Part shown: positions 53,946-64,000 of the stretch, piece after piece
Layout: each line of letters starts with the position of its first letter
How positions within the stretch are numbered: position 1 is the stretch's first letter
NCBI RefSeq assembly: GCF_029784155.1
Contig: NC_073691.1
Span: forward strand, 138,934,433 to 138,998,432
Origin: Uranotaenia lowii
Taxonomy: Eukaryota; Arthropoda; Insecta; Diptera; Culicidae
DNA length: 64,000 nt
Direction: 5' to 3'
Notes under the pieces: generated by a model
Told to the model about the DNA's origin: nothing
What the model saw: the letters and a program-made list of their open reading frames with translations, nothing else
The model's database searches: none
Position numbers and translations under genes: made by a program

Positions 53946-55362
53946 TTTTGAGTCACAATGATAACATGATCTTTGAATTGTTCTTCAACATACACCAACT
54001 GTCCACTAGAAATGAGGTTGTCGCCGCATTACTGATTGAATCTTGACATAGCATATGAGATCCTCAGACCCAAAGACTTTTATGCACTTGAACCCCTTTG
54101 GCTCCAAGAACCTCATATGTCAACGTACCTAAATATATCGCTACTTTCGCTCGATGGGCTCTTGATGACGGAGCAAGCAAAAGGATTCAATTCTGTGTGT
54201 TCAAGGGATGTTCAGAAATTGTGTAAACGTCTTGATGGCTGACAACGCCGGTTTGAACGACATAGTTTCAGCTGTTGCTCGACAAAAGTGTCCTTTATTC
54301 AATTAAACATGAAAGGAGCGATCTGGTGCGCTGTCAGGTGCTATATACTAGCAAGGATGTAGAAGGACAAATTTCATCACGTGTCCGAATGTGTTACTGG
54401 ATCAAACATATCAAACAATCCTCATCGCAACAAAGCTCAGGTAATTAAAGGCATTGCCCAGAGCTAGTATCATCTCACCATGATGATGCCGTCTCGTTAT
54501 CGCCTCTAAATATGTAGGAACCGGCACTGTCCAGTACTCTGGTTGAGCAAACTAACGATTCCAGACTGTTATTCGTAGATACGAGTTTAAAGAGCCGCCA
54601 AATGGTTTACATATGTTGATATGTAGGTAAGTAGCTGCTAGTCCCACAATAGCATAGACCGGATTCTATGTTGTTCACTTTCCACATCCCCGATGTTCAG
54701 ATCGTGCTCGAACTCGTAATACGCTGGTAATTGAAGTGATTTACATTCTTGTTTGCTAATTTTCCGATTATTCTGTTCCGTTTCCTGAACTCGGTTAGGC
54801 TGGTTGGCGAAGACCATACAAAGATTAATATATAGGTACATGTATAGGTAGTCGGAAAACACACAACATGTGGACGAGGTGGTATTTTGTCCCGGAAATC
54901 ACTTCTTAGCTGGTATAGAAATTGGGTAGCTGCCCCTATTCTGAGGCTGTAACTATTTGCTAACGAATAGATGTAGGTAAGTGAAGACAAAGATTGGCGC
55001 TCAACTCTAAGCAATTCTGAAGGAGCTATTGTGAACATATTCGCTCAGTTTGCAGGATCGGTTTAAGTGCAAGCCAAGTCCTATGGGAAATTGAATGTAT
55101 ACACAACGCAAACAACCATGATCTTATGATTTAGATTCGATTCTCTTCAAATTGATCGAACGTCTTAATAAGTTTGCATACAATTTCAAACCAAGCAAGA
55201 TTTTAACCAACAGCATTTAATTTTGAATAATTCCATGAAGCTATGGGAAATTGACGCATTTAACCATTTTTACATCGTGTCTTTATGATAAAAAAAGTTA
55301 TCCACCGATAAAATAAACAAAATTCGGTGGTTAAATCGTGCGCAAAAGGGTAGACCCGTTAG
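53946..55362. other. No gene recognised
   Basis: Mixed-composition DNA with frames of 66-113 codons that overlap on both strands and show no domain or signal I know. Confidence 0.35.
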
Positions 55363-56147
55363 CACAGAGAACAGACGTACAAGCTCGAACGAAAAAATCT
55401 TCCAAAAAGTGAGTAAAATTTTAAATGCTGACATCCAAAAAATACGTTGAAAATTGACTTGAAACAGTGCCATCAATTGCGCCATTCGAAAGTTACAAAT
55501 CAAATTTTCAAGTGCTCAGTTTTCGAAAAGGCGTAATCGTATATGAACTGATTGATGATTAAACTAATGCCGTTCCAAAATAAACTGGTTGAATTTATTG
55601 CTCGATAAATGGAATAAGATCTAACTTTGGCTGGACAGAATTCCACTTCGTTTATTTTTGCACTACTGAGGCAGTCTAAATGACTAACAGTTTTACAATC
55701 AGTTTTTGCACTTCTTAGACGGTTATCGTCAGAGGAAGAATCGGCTATATCCAGTCAATGAGGAACATTCTCGACGATCAGCCTTACCCATCAGAACTGA
55801 ACCTATCCATCTCAAAGCGGGTTATTTTCGAGTATCACTTTGGCATCCCATTGTTCAAAATTTAGTACTTAAAGCTTGAAGGAAATAGTTATTAGCTTTT
55901 AAGATATTTTTCCGTTATGCAACGTGACGAAAGTGTTACGAAACATCAACAGCTATTTTCTTGAATAATGCCAAACAGTTAATAAAAAACCGACCAAAAA
56001 TTTTTTTCTTCAGTTCGGTTTTGACAGTTCTTTTTGGTGTGTTTGGAGACATCTGGTGGCCCAGCAAAAAAAACAAAAATTTGTTAAAAATGTTCGTTGG
56101 AAATTTTACAAAAGTTTCGTGGATAAGCTTGTACGTCTGTCATCGTG
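55363..56147. mobile_element. MITE copy C, 785 bp
   Basis: Left end CACAGAGAACAGACGTACAA and right end, read inward, CACGATGACAGACGTACAAG. Flanks CCGTTAG and CCTTGAG match at 5 of 7 positions, consistent with an older 7-bp duplication. The interior shares GACAGTTCT...GGAGACATCTGGTGG with copy B and the CAGTGCCATC motif with A and B. Confidence 0.75.
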
Positions 56148-57104
56148 CCTTGAGTGTGGTGAAATTAAGAAAAAATTCGCGAAGCGAATCGATACAAAAT
56201 TTATAACGGGCACCTGGCGGATCTCCTGTTAGAAATTTATCATCGAAAAGCCTCGCCTGAATGATTGGAAGAGATACGAGAGGAAAAATTATATCTAGTT
56301 CTAAATTTGGCAGACATTCTGCGAAAGATTAAAATCGATAAGGAATTCATAACGATTGGCTAAATCAACATCCAAATTTACCAAAAAATACCTACAAAAG
56401 CGACCGTTCTCCTTCCATGGCGCTTTCAAATGTTTCATAAAGTTTATACCTACTCTATTTTGCTTGGATCTGGATTCCTGCCATTAAGCTAAAAATGTGA
56501 TGAAGTGATAAAAAATGAATAATGTTGTTTTCTTGCAGAAGGTGGATAAATCTGCTGAGCTCGTTATAGCCTAGATGGAATAGACAATATAGATGGTAAA
56601 TATGCTGCCCAAATATTGTAGTCAATATACATTTTTATTAGATATCTCAAAAACAACTTGACAGACCGCCACAAAATTTTGCGCATGTGTGCGCATTACA
56701 TTACTATGACCTGGATTACTATTTGAGTTTATCTTCAAACAACTGAACTGATTTTCATAAATTTACCATGTTGACAAACTGAAATATCACAAAACTGAAA
56801 TAATTGAAAACCAACCACTTTTAATATTTTACTATGAGCTTCTAATCTACTTGAATTCATATGAATCAAAAGTTGTTCAATACGAGTTCAACGAAATCAG
56901 TCATCTTTGATACAAAACACCCACGTTTTAAATGACTTTTTGGGTTTAAGGTCGTTTTCTGAAAAATCCACATTCAAAACCCAAATCGGAACCCAATTTT
57001 TCAAAAGGCGTTTGATAGCAGACATTTGAACAATTTCAAAATAGTATAGTTGATGAAAATCGGTTCAGTAGTTTTGATTTTATAACCAACACTATAATCC
57101 AGGT
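56148..57104. other. AT-rich DNA, nothing recognised
   Basis: The phrase AAAATCGGTTCAGTAGTTTTGA (57057-57078) resembles the end of the interspersed repeat at 37800-39640, so part of this region may be a decayed copy. No coding frame. Confidence 0.35.
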
Positions 57105-57132
57105 CTTTATTGTTTATTGTTTATTGTTTATT
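57105..57132 (-). repeat. 3' tandem tail of the Jockey-like element
   Basis: On the minus strand the 3' end consists of about four copies of the 7-base unit AATAAAC rather than poly(A). Each unit also contains AATAAA. Confidence 0.75.
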
Positions 57133-57205
57133 ATATTGGTATCATCTGACAAAGGTGGGTGTCTGAATGAATAAAACTTAAATCTAGGTTTACATAAATC
57201 GTTTT

Positions 57206-59413
57206 CTAGTTTCTAAGTCGTTCACTCATGCTATGCTCAATCCGTTGTTTGAAAGTTGCAATGGACACATTAAAATCGAATAGGGTATAATTACGGAGGA
57301 AGCATATTTTTGCGGCACGAAGGGGGTCGTTACTGCCATAGCGCGTACTTCGTGTTTCCAATGAGAGCCAGTCTCGATTACGAAGGGTTCGTTCTGGAGC
57401 ATAAATGTTACAACGGGAAAGCAGCCAACAGCAGTCAATTTCATTTCTCAAGATCTTTGCCACGAACAGTGATCGACCAATGGAATGACGATCCGCCAGC
57501 GTATGGAGTCCAAGCAGAGCACATCGTTGTGGATAAGGCGGTAGATTTAACGGGTTTTCCCAAGGTAGTTCACGGAGAGCATACCGCACAAATCGCCGTT
57601 GAATTGCTTCGAAACGCGCAACCCACAAAGCCTCAAACGGCCACCATACCAGATTCGCAGATTCCAATATTGATCGAACCAGGCAGCAATATAAAGCTCG
57701 TAGGCAGACGGGATCGGTGAATTCTGTACTCAGGCGTATAATGAATCCCAGCATCCTGTTGGCCTTCTCGAGTACCACAGAGTAATGGGGCTTAAAAGTC
57801 ATATGACGGTCCAATAAAACTCCAAGATCCTTTATCTGATCCACACGTTGCAGTGACTCACCCAGTATGCTGTATTCATATATGAATTGATGTTTCCTCC
57901 GACCGAATGTAATAACACAACACTTAGCAACGCTTAAAACCAGTAAATTATCAGCACACCAGTTCACAACCATGTCCAGGAAGCCTTGTAACTCGTAACA
58001 ATCAGCTAAACTGTTTATGACCAAAAATATTTTTAGGTCATCCGCATACAGGAGAACTCCACAGCCAATCAGAAGCAAATTAATGTCATTACAGAACATT
58101 GTAAACAACAGAGGGCCCAAGTTGCTACCTTGTGGAACCCCAGACTTTGGAATAAAATCAGGAGATTCTGCACAACCAATTCTGACAGCTAAACGGCGAT
58201 TCGTAAGATAACTTTTTATCCAAGCACACAGTCGTTCAGAACATCCCAAACGTTGCAATTTTTTCAGGAGAATATCGTGATTCACTGAATCGAATGCAGC
58301 CGAAATATCAGTATAAATTGCATCAATTTGCTTTCCGCCATCCATTTGTGATATGCAATATGATGTAAAAACTGTCAAATTCGTGGTTACCGATCGTTTA
58401 GGGAAAAATCCGTGCTGATTTTCAGAGATCCAGTTCCGACAAGCTGAGAAAATTACATCGTTTACGATCCTCTCTAATACCTTCGAGCAGGCAGCTAGTG
58501 ATGTGACACCACGGTAGTTGAGAATATTTTGCTTATCACCTTTTTTATAGACTGGGCTCATAAACGATCTTTTCCAGAGGTCGGGGAATTTTTGCTGTTC
58601 TAGGGACCGGTTAAAGATGTGAGTAAGTGGTTTCACTAAAAGAGTACGACACTTCTTAAGAACGCACGCCGGAATTCCATCCTGTCCGGCTGATGTAGTA
58701 TATTTCAGTTTACCAATGGCTTCAAGAACCATTTCCTCGCTTATAGAAAAAACATCCAGATTCAACACATCTATGGGTAACCGTGTGACGGCTGCGAAAA
58801 TTTGATCAGCAGTTGGCGATAGATCAGAGAAAACACTGGAGAAGTGCATCGCGAAGAGGTTACATTTTTCGGCAGAAGACGTTGCAATTCTATCATTTAG
58901 TTGGAGTACCGCAGGCAGACCGGATTCCTTCCGTTTTGAGTTGACAAATTTCCAGAACTTTTTCGGATTGCGGCGAAGCTCCCTTTGCGTACGAGCAACA
59001 TAGCGTCGATAGCAAAAACGGTTGAAACTGCGATATTTTCGTGTAGCAATGTTCAATTTCATTTTAGTGAAAGGGCACCTGGAGCTAGTGAACTTTCTAA
59101 GTAATTTAGAACGTAACTGTTTTAACCGCTTTAGGCGTCCATTACTCCAGGGAGGTCGAAAAGGAGGTCGCACCAAGGGTTCTGAGTTGTTAAAAACATC
59201 ATCCAAAATTGAGCTAAATACTCTCACGGCAATATCAACGTCCGTACAATTGAGGAAATCCGTCCAATTGATTTCAGAAAGGACTCGATTCATCGTGTCA
59301 AAATCTGCGCGATTGAAGTTGCGAGCTGAAGTATCGAACGCCTCATCAAAAACGATAGGGTTTGGAAAAGAGATATCAAAATTGAACGGAGGATGGTTTA
59401 TGAACCTAACCAG
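57206..59413 (-). CDS. Jockey-like non-LTR reverse transcriptase, 5' truncated
   Basis: The frame is open from 59413 (after a TAG) to 57206; the first ATG is at 59293. The extreme N-terminus (VRFINHPPFNFDISFPNPIVFD) looks like the last part of the preceding endonuclease region. RT spans about 190-470 from the ATG: AGQDGIP, SPVYKKGD, then YTDISAAFDSVNH, SGVPQGSNLGPLLF and YADD at 416-419. A C-terminal Trp/Arg-rich segment follows, and there is no RNase H, as expected in the Jockey/CR1 group. No internal stop. The endonuclease is missing, so the copy is dead on arrival though its RT frame is intact. Confidence 0.92.
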   Translation of the reverse strand: MVRFINHPPFNFDISFPNPIVFDEAFDTSARNFNRADFDTMNRVLSEINWTDFLNCTDVDIAVRVFSSILDDVFNNSEPLVRPPFRPPWSNGRLKRLKQLRSKLLRKFTSSRCPFTKMKLNIATRKYRSFNRFCYRRYVARTQRELRRNPKKFWKFVNSKRKESGLPAVLQLNDRIATSSAEKCNLFAMHFSSVFSDLSPTADQIFAAVTRLPIDVLNLDVFSISEEMVLEAIGKLKYTTSAGQDGIPACVLKKCRTLLVKPLTHIFNRSLEQQKFPDLWKRSFMSPVYKKGDKQNILNYRGVTSLAACSKVLERIVNDVIFSACRNWISENQHGFFPKRSVTTNLTVFTSYCISQMDGGKQIDAIYTDISAAFDSVNHDILLKKLQRLGCSERLCAWIKSYLTNRRLAVRIGCAESPDFIPKSGVPQGSNLGPLLFTMFCNDINLLLIGCGVLLYADDLKIFLVINSLADCYELQGFLDMVVNWCADNLLVLSVAKCCVITFGRRKHQFIYEYSILGESLQRVDQIKDLGVLLDRHMTFKPHYSVVLEKANRMLGFIIRLSTEFTDPVCLRALYCCLVRSILESANLVWWPFEALWVARFEAIQRRFVRYALRELPWENPLNLPPYPQRCALLGLHTLADRHSIGRSLFVAKILRNEIDCCWLLSRCNIYAPERTLRNRDWLSLETRSTRYGSNDPLRAAKICFLRNYTLFDFNVSIATFKQRIEHSMSERLRN

Positions 59414-59740
59414 CTAATTGTCCTTTTTTGTGCTAGGCTACTCTTGTAACCCCATTCAAAAAATGAATTTTTATCTAAAAATTAGAAGTTTTAGAACTTT
59501 TCATTTTGGGAAAAAGCAAAAAATTTTGTGTATCTAGCTTTAGCCGTTCCTGAAATATCACAACGACAAGGTACAGTTCGGGTTGTATAGACCCTAACCG
59601 TATAGGAAGTAGGATTGTTCGATCTTGCAAGATGGATCCTTTAAACTCAAAATTCCGATTTTTTGGATCGCTTCTTTAGCGTTGGAAAAATCGATTACCT
59701 AAATCGGTTTAATTTCGATCCGATTTTTCGATCTTTAGAA
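59414..59740. other. No gene recognised
   Basis: Short AT-rich interval with repeated GATCGAAAAATC-type words between the Jockey-like copy and the solo LTR. Confidence 0.4.
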
Positions 59741-59744
59741 GTTT

Positions 59745-60791
59745 TGTAACCAGCATAACCTTTACTGCTTGGTTTAGTGAGAATCGTTTTTTAAATCCGC
59801 GTATTATGGCAAGGAGGCGCCTTACTGGGTAAGGAAGAAGGACCACTCCAAAGTTCCCGAGAGCATCACCACCCAACGCGATTAGGTCAACTGGACCCAA
59901 TTTGGCAACAGATGGTGCTGTGAGTCATTATTAGCAGCATTATCCCGCCAACAAGGACAATAGGGCATGATGGGAGGAATTTATGGATGGACCACAACGC
60001 CTTTGACCTTTGTACGGGGTCAAAAACCTCATACTTGTTCCGCTTCATTTGGATGAAAGAGTTCGAACAAACAACACGTTCCTGTGAATGCCAACAGCTG
60101 AAGTTTGAGTGATCCATACCGAGCATCCAGGTAGCAACCGTGTTGGACCCCGTACAGGCTAGCCACTAACAGCTTTCGCAATTCCTTCTCCCATCATGTC
60201 CCTCTACAGGACCCCGAGTTTTGGTTTGAAAAACCGACCATCCATCAAGATTGCCAGCGTTCGTCAACCCGTGCTGGTCGACCTAGGCGACACTGAACCT
60301 CGTGCTGCTACCGAATACGATCGCCCAACAAAAACGTGCGTCGTTCGAGTGCCCCGCAATTCTCCCTCGTGTGTTAGGGATTGCGCCATGGCCAATTCCG
60401 ACTCCGACACTTCGGAGTCCAGCCCGGACCAGCCGTGCTAGTGCGTGAGAGCAATGCCGATTCCGTCGCCACGTGGGTCTAAGCCGTTGACCTTCCGGAG
60501 ACCGCTATCCCGTAACCACATCAGGACCAAGCCTGGTCCTAGCCCGCATCGTCGGCTCGTTTGCTGCCCCGGCCTGCCGTTTGTACCAAGCGACCAAAAG
60601 GTAGGACAAAAACCACATAAGGGGAATATTGTGCCAAAGTGAATTAAGGTGTTATCGGGAAAATAAAGGTGGGACTTTAACTAAGCGCATTAAGGTGTTT
60701 CCTTGTTCCGAAACTAATCGAGTGTGCCGACCCTGAGGCTTAGAGGGGGGGTTCTTGCTCGGCTGAGCAGTCTGGGGAACCGTTGGTTACA
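59745..60791 (+). mobile_element. Solo LTR related to the 10.3-kb gypsy, 1047 bp
   Basis: It runs from TGTAACCAGCATAACC to CCGTTGGTTACA and is flanked by GTTT on both sides (59741-59744, 60792-60795). It aligns throughout, in the opposite orientation, with the LTRs at 6402 and 15690 but with many substitutions, so it is an older member of the family. The 60-80-codon frames in it are not genes. Confidence 0.88.
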
Positions 60792-60795
60792 GTTT

Positions 60796-61826
60796 TTTTC
60801 TATTTATTCCGAAGATTTTGAGATTCAGTTTCGACCAGCATTTTCATATCTGCACCATCCAAAAGGCTGCTTTTCATTATTGATACTGCCATACTACCAA
60901 TATACTCGAGACCGACCAGCGTTTTATTCCTCTATACAATTGAAGAAAACCTGAACTTTTATCGAATGCTCAAGTAATCGAAAGTTCTATAGAACAGCCA
61001 CTAGAAGGCTTACTCAGCTTTGAATTAGGCATCGATAGCATTTTACTCAGCTCAAGAATTAAGTTCTTATCGAAACTTTCAAGTGTCATAGTCGGTAGAA
61101 GGCTGTTCAGCTTTTAAATGAGACCATGATAAAAAGTATTTCTAGAAAATTAAAGCGTTCATTTTATATCTACATTTGAATTATTACATTCCCCAAATAG
61201 TTATTTTAATATTGTCTCAACTCTTAATAAAAACAATTGATACTTTAAAAATTTTAATGCTTGAAGAATCGAACAAGAGCCTTGCAGATGATAGCTGAAC
61301 ACATTACCTTTGTACCATGACCTATGGCTGAATTGATGGATTCAAAAACACCAGCAAACATAAAAACTCCAGAATGTAGCCTTTTCAAAATAAGCATTTT
61401 ACCTATTGAACTAACTTAAAATGATTTAATCAGTTACAATTTTAAGACTCGGGACAAATATTTAAAAGATCGATCTTGCAGAGATCAATCCTTTTACTTC
61501 GATTTTTTAGGTTGATCAACCCTTGAACCATTCAGCTGAATCAATCTTTTAAAGAAGTACGAACAATCCTAATAGGAAAGTTGACGATTTTAATTTATTT
61601 AACAGCTTTGTAGATAACTGCAAAATGTTTTGCTTTCGAAATATATAAGATTCATTTTGGTTTAAAATTTCTTAAAATTTTGGTCAAATTTCTTAGAGCT
61701 TGAAAATAATCAAAAAGAAAACTTATGTATGTATGTAACTTTTTATCAGAAATCAAAATTACTCACAGTCATCGGGAAATTTTATTATTGATTCAAAACT
61801 TTAATTTTTTTAAATACACAGAATGT
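60796..61826. other. AT-rich DNA, nothing recognised
   Basis: The first 360 bases repeat phrases such as GACCAGC and AAAGTTCTAT...GAACAGCC; the rest is low-complexity. No frame or element end was identified. Confidence 0.35.
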
Positions 61827-61829
61827 TTA

Positions 61830-62644
61830 GGGGCCGTTCACTAATTACGTAAGCACAATTTTGGAAATTTTCAACACCCCCTCCCCCCCTGGTAAGACAA
61901 AGTAAGATTTTTCAAACACCCCCCCCCTCCCCCTCTAGTAAGATCTTACGTTTTTTATTCATTGAGAAATTGACACGTTTTTTTTTTTAAATAGCTTGAA
62001 AATATTAAAAATGTGACATACATGCTTCAAAGCATAGCACTTTTGAAAAAAAATAAAAAACTGTATTTGAAAAGCACAATCTATACAAAAAAAAAAAACA
62101 GATGACATGATTAAAGAAAACATTATTCAAGACGGTAGCATGTTTGGGGTAACAATAATTTTCAATAAATTTCCAAAATCGAATAAACAATATAAAACCA
62201 AAATTCCGATTTAAAAAAGAGTGATCAGGTTAGCACAAGGTTCCATATAAAATTGTTTTGTTTTCTACCTGAAAATCATAAAAATCTTTTTTAAAAAATA
62301 TCATTCTATACTACTAGTATTGGGGCAAAATGTTTAACTACAATCACGTTGTCAACTTACCTTAAAAGCATAGACTCATTCAGTGATAAGCGATAAAGTT
62401 TTAGGATTTTTTTAGGAATTCATAGACATTAAGAGATAAATAACATAACATCAAAATTAACCAACAAATAGGTAGTGAGTAAAAAACCTGAGAAATATGG
62501 TTTCGAATGGCTATGGCTGTGTTGAATTTTTAATGTAACATTTCTTACGTAAGATTTTTGGGAACCCCCCCTACCCCCCTAGTAAGAGATCGTAAGCAAA
62601 TGTAAAACCCCCCCTATGTGCTTACGTAATTAGTGAACAGCCCC
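61830..62644. mobile_element. PIF/Harbinger-like MITE, 815 bp, TTA duplication
   Basis: Ends GGGGCCGTTCACTAATTACG and its near-complement CGTAATTAGTGAACAGCCCC are flanked by TTA (61827-61829, 62645-62647). C-rich stretches (CCCCCCTCCCCC) and AGTAAGA/TCTTACG motifs lie just inside both ends. No transposase. The TTA site fits PIF/Harbinger. Confidence 0.75.
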
Positions 62645-62647
62645 TTA

Positions 62648-64000
62648 GCCCTCCGAAACCAGTAAAAATCTCTTAATTTTTTTCTGCACAAATTAAAAAA
62701 ATGGAATTGTTGCCTTATACTATCAGACATTGATCCTTCATGTCAAGCTTTTTGAATTATTTTTCAAAAATCGTTTAACAAAGTTGAAAATATTGAGTCT
62801 TTTCAAAAATAGAAAAAACAGCTTTTCACATTATTCATACATTCTTTGTTGCAAGTGTGTTACATTCTAAACAAAGAATGAAAATTCCATTTCATTCGTG
62901 TCAGTTGAATAAAGTTTTAAATTGAGAGAATTTTAAAATCAATCAACCTTTCTAGGATGTGAGAGATTTTGCAGCAATCTGTTGGAAAATTTCAATACAA
63001 AAATTTACTCACTGCATGGATGAAAAACTCTACGGGTTGTTATCAAAACTCGTATGGTTGGCTCTTCCATATCACAGATTTTTGGTTGAACCCATAATAT
63101 TGCTTAATGAACATCGATAACTACGAACAAACTGGAGTTGAGAGCTTAAATTTTCTTGCAGGGCGCTGGCTGTTCAACTTCCACTGTAAAAAAATAATAG
63201 CATTTTGTTTCAGGGCCATGGCGGCGGCTACCCCAGCAGAAGGAAAAAATTCACAAACAATGCAGAGGTTAATATAAAAAATCATGATCATGATCATGAT
63301 CGTATATATATAATTAAAAAAAATTAATAAAAATGCGTTTCATTAAAAACAAAAACAATGCATTTTATCTTTTCAAATTAATTTAATTAATATTTTGAAT
63401 CTACGATGTCCTACGTTTACGGGGAGCAGCATTTACAGTAGAAACAGCCATACGAATGATTTAATGAAAATTCCTGTAGGATTCTTAGCATCGATGTGAT
63501 CGCTAATTCAGCCATTGATCATTTCGTGGCAAAGTATCATCTGATTGTTGGCTTGAACGTATTTTCGGGTCAGAACCAAACAACCATATTTATGTTCATG
63601 TAGACGAGTAAAATAACTGATAAATCAATATATATTTCTCCGTGTAGGTAGTATCACTGAAAATTTCATCATCAATTTCATCCATCTATTAAAATGTTAT
63701 TTACAAATTAAAGTGTTGCATTTTTTTTCGAATACAGTCCTTCATTTTTATCGTCAAAAATATTCTCATGCGCTTGGTTAGGCATGGGCTATGCTTCGAA
63801 GTTGTTTTAAACTTTATCATGTCGTTTATGTCATTTGACAAAAATTTATGAAATTAGGATCATTGATTTGAGCAGACTATTGCTGTATTAAGATGAAAGT
63901 TCCTTCCTTAGTATACCCTAGAAAAGAGAATAGGTGCCTTAAGATAGCATCATGTTAATTGAGCACTTGAAAATAACGGTCCATCCATAAAACTTTCAAG
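62648..64000. other. AT-rich DNA, nothing recognised
   Basis: There are no frames above 60 codons. ATCATGATCATGATCATGAT at 63281-63300 is a short self-complementary repeat followed by a TATATA run. The region continues to the window edge. Confidence 0.4.

Noticed and set aside
60196..60642. 81- and 65-codon frames with GC-rich composition
   Set aside because: They are inside the solo LTR and match the non-coding LTR of the related gypsy.

Overview
The window looks like transposon-packed, probably heterochromatic DNA from an insect, most likely a mosquito or another fly. That inference rests on the mixture of Ty3/gypsy, Ty1/copia, Jockey-type and RNase H-bearing non-LTR elements, many TIR/MITE families and a short-unit satellite, all in AT-rich DNA. 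I recognised no host gene, tRNA or rRNA. Almost every long reading frame belongs to a mobile element or to satellite DNA.

Layout. 1-3.1 kb: 3' part of a gypsy element (pol plus LTR). 3.4-4.5 kb: a solo LTR with an AATC target duplication. 5.1-29.5 kb: one Ty1/copia element on the minus strand, broken into four coding pieces by nested insertions. The insertions are (i) Y, a TIR element (5788-18211) containing Z, a second TIR element (6086-17512), which in turn holds a complete 10.3-kb gypsy element (6402-16737, minus, LTRs of equal length with no difference seen, CATG duplication); (ii) X, another copy of the Y family in opposite orientation (18508-19740), holding a small MITE; (iii) a complete 6.3-kb gypsy element (20364-26638, plus, identical 171-bp LTRs, GTTTC duplication), whose integrase is split by a 1-kb MITE with a perfect 7-bp duplication. 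The nesting gives a relative insertion order.

29.5-42 kb: a series of non-autonomous elements: a TA-site MITE cut by the copia LTR, a hAT-like element, a foldback MITE, an ORF1-only non-LTR element with a 19-bp duplication and three nested TTA-site MITEs, a TIR element with a second one nested in it, an iterated interspersed repeat, a Tc1-like transposase remnant, and a TA-site element carrying intron-like sequence. 43.4-43.9 kb: a non-LTR RNase H remnant. 45.35-50.86 kb: about 420 copies of a 13-bp satellite unit with an EcoRI site in nearly every unit. Its array resumes at 53.8 kb beyond a 5'-shortened RT-RNase H non-LTR element. 55-56 kb: another member of the 7-bp-TSD MITE family. 57-59.4 kb: a 5'-truncated Jockey-like element. 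59.7-60.8 kb: a solo LTR related to the 10.3-kb gypsy family (GTTT duplication). 61.8-62.6 kb: a TTA-site, PIF/Harbinger-like MITE. The remainder is AT-rich DNA in which I recognise nothing.

The best-supported molecular signal is a gag-pol -1 frameshift site in the 10.3-kb gypsy element: a canonical A-AAA-AAC heptamer, a 6-nt spacer and a 7-bp stem. The same element has a single in-frame TAG in gag. All calls are by eye; identities, superfamily names and boundaries need alignment to confirm.
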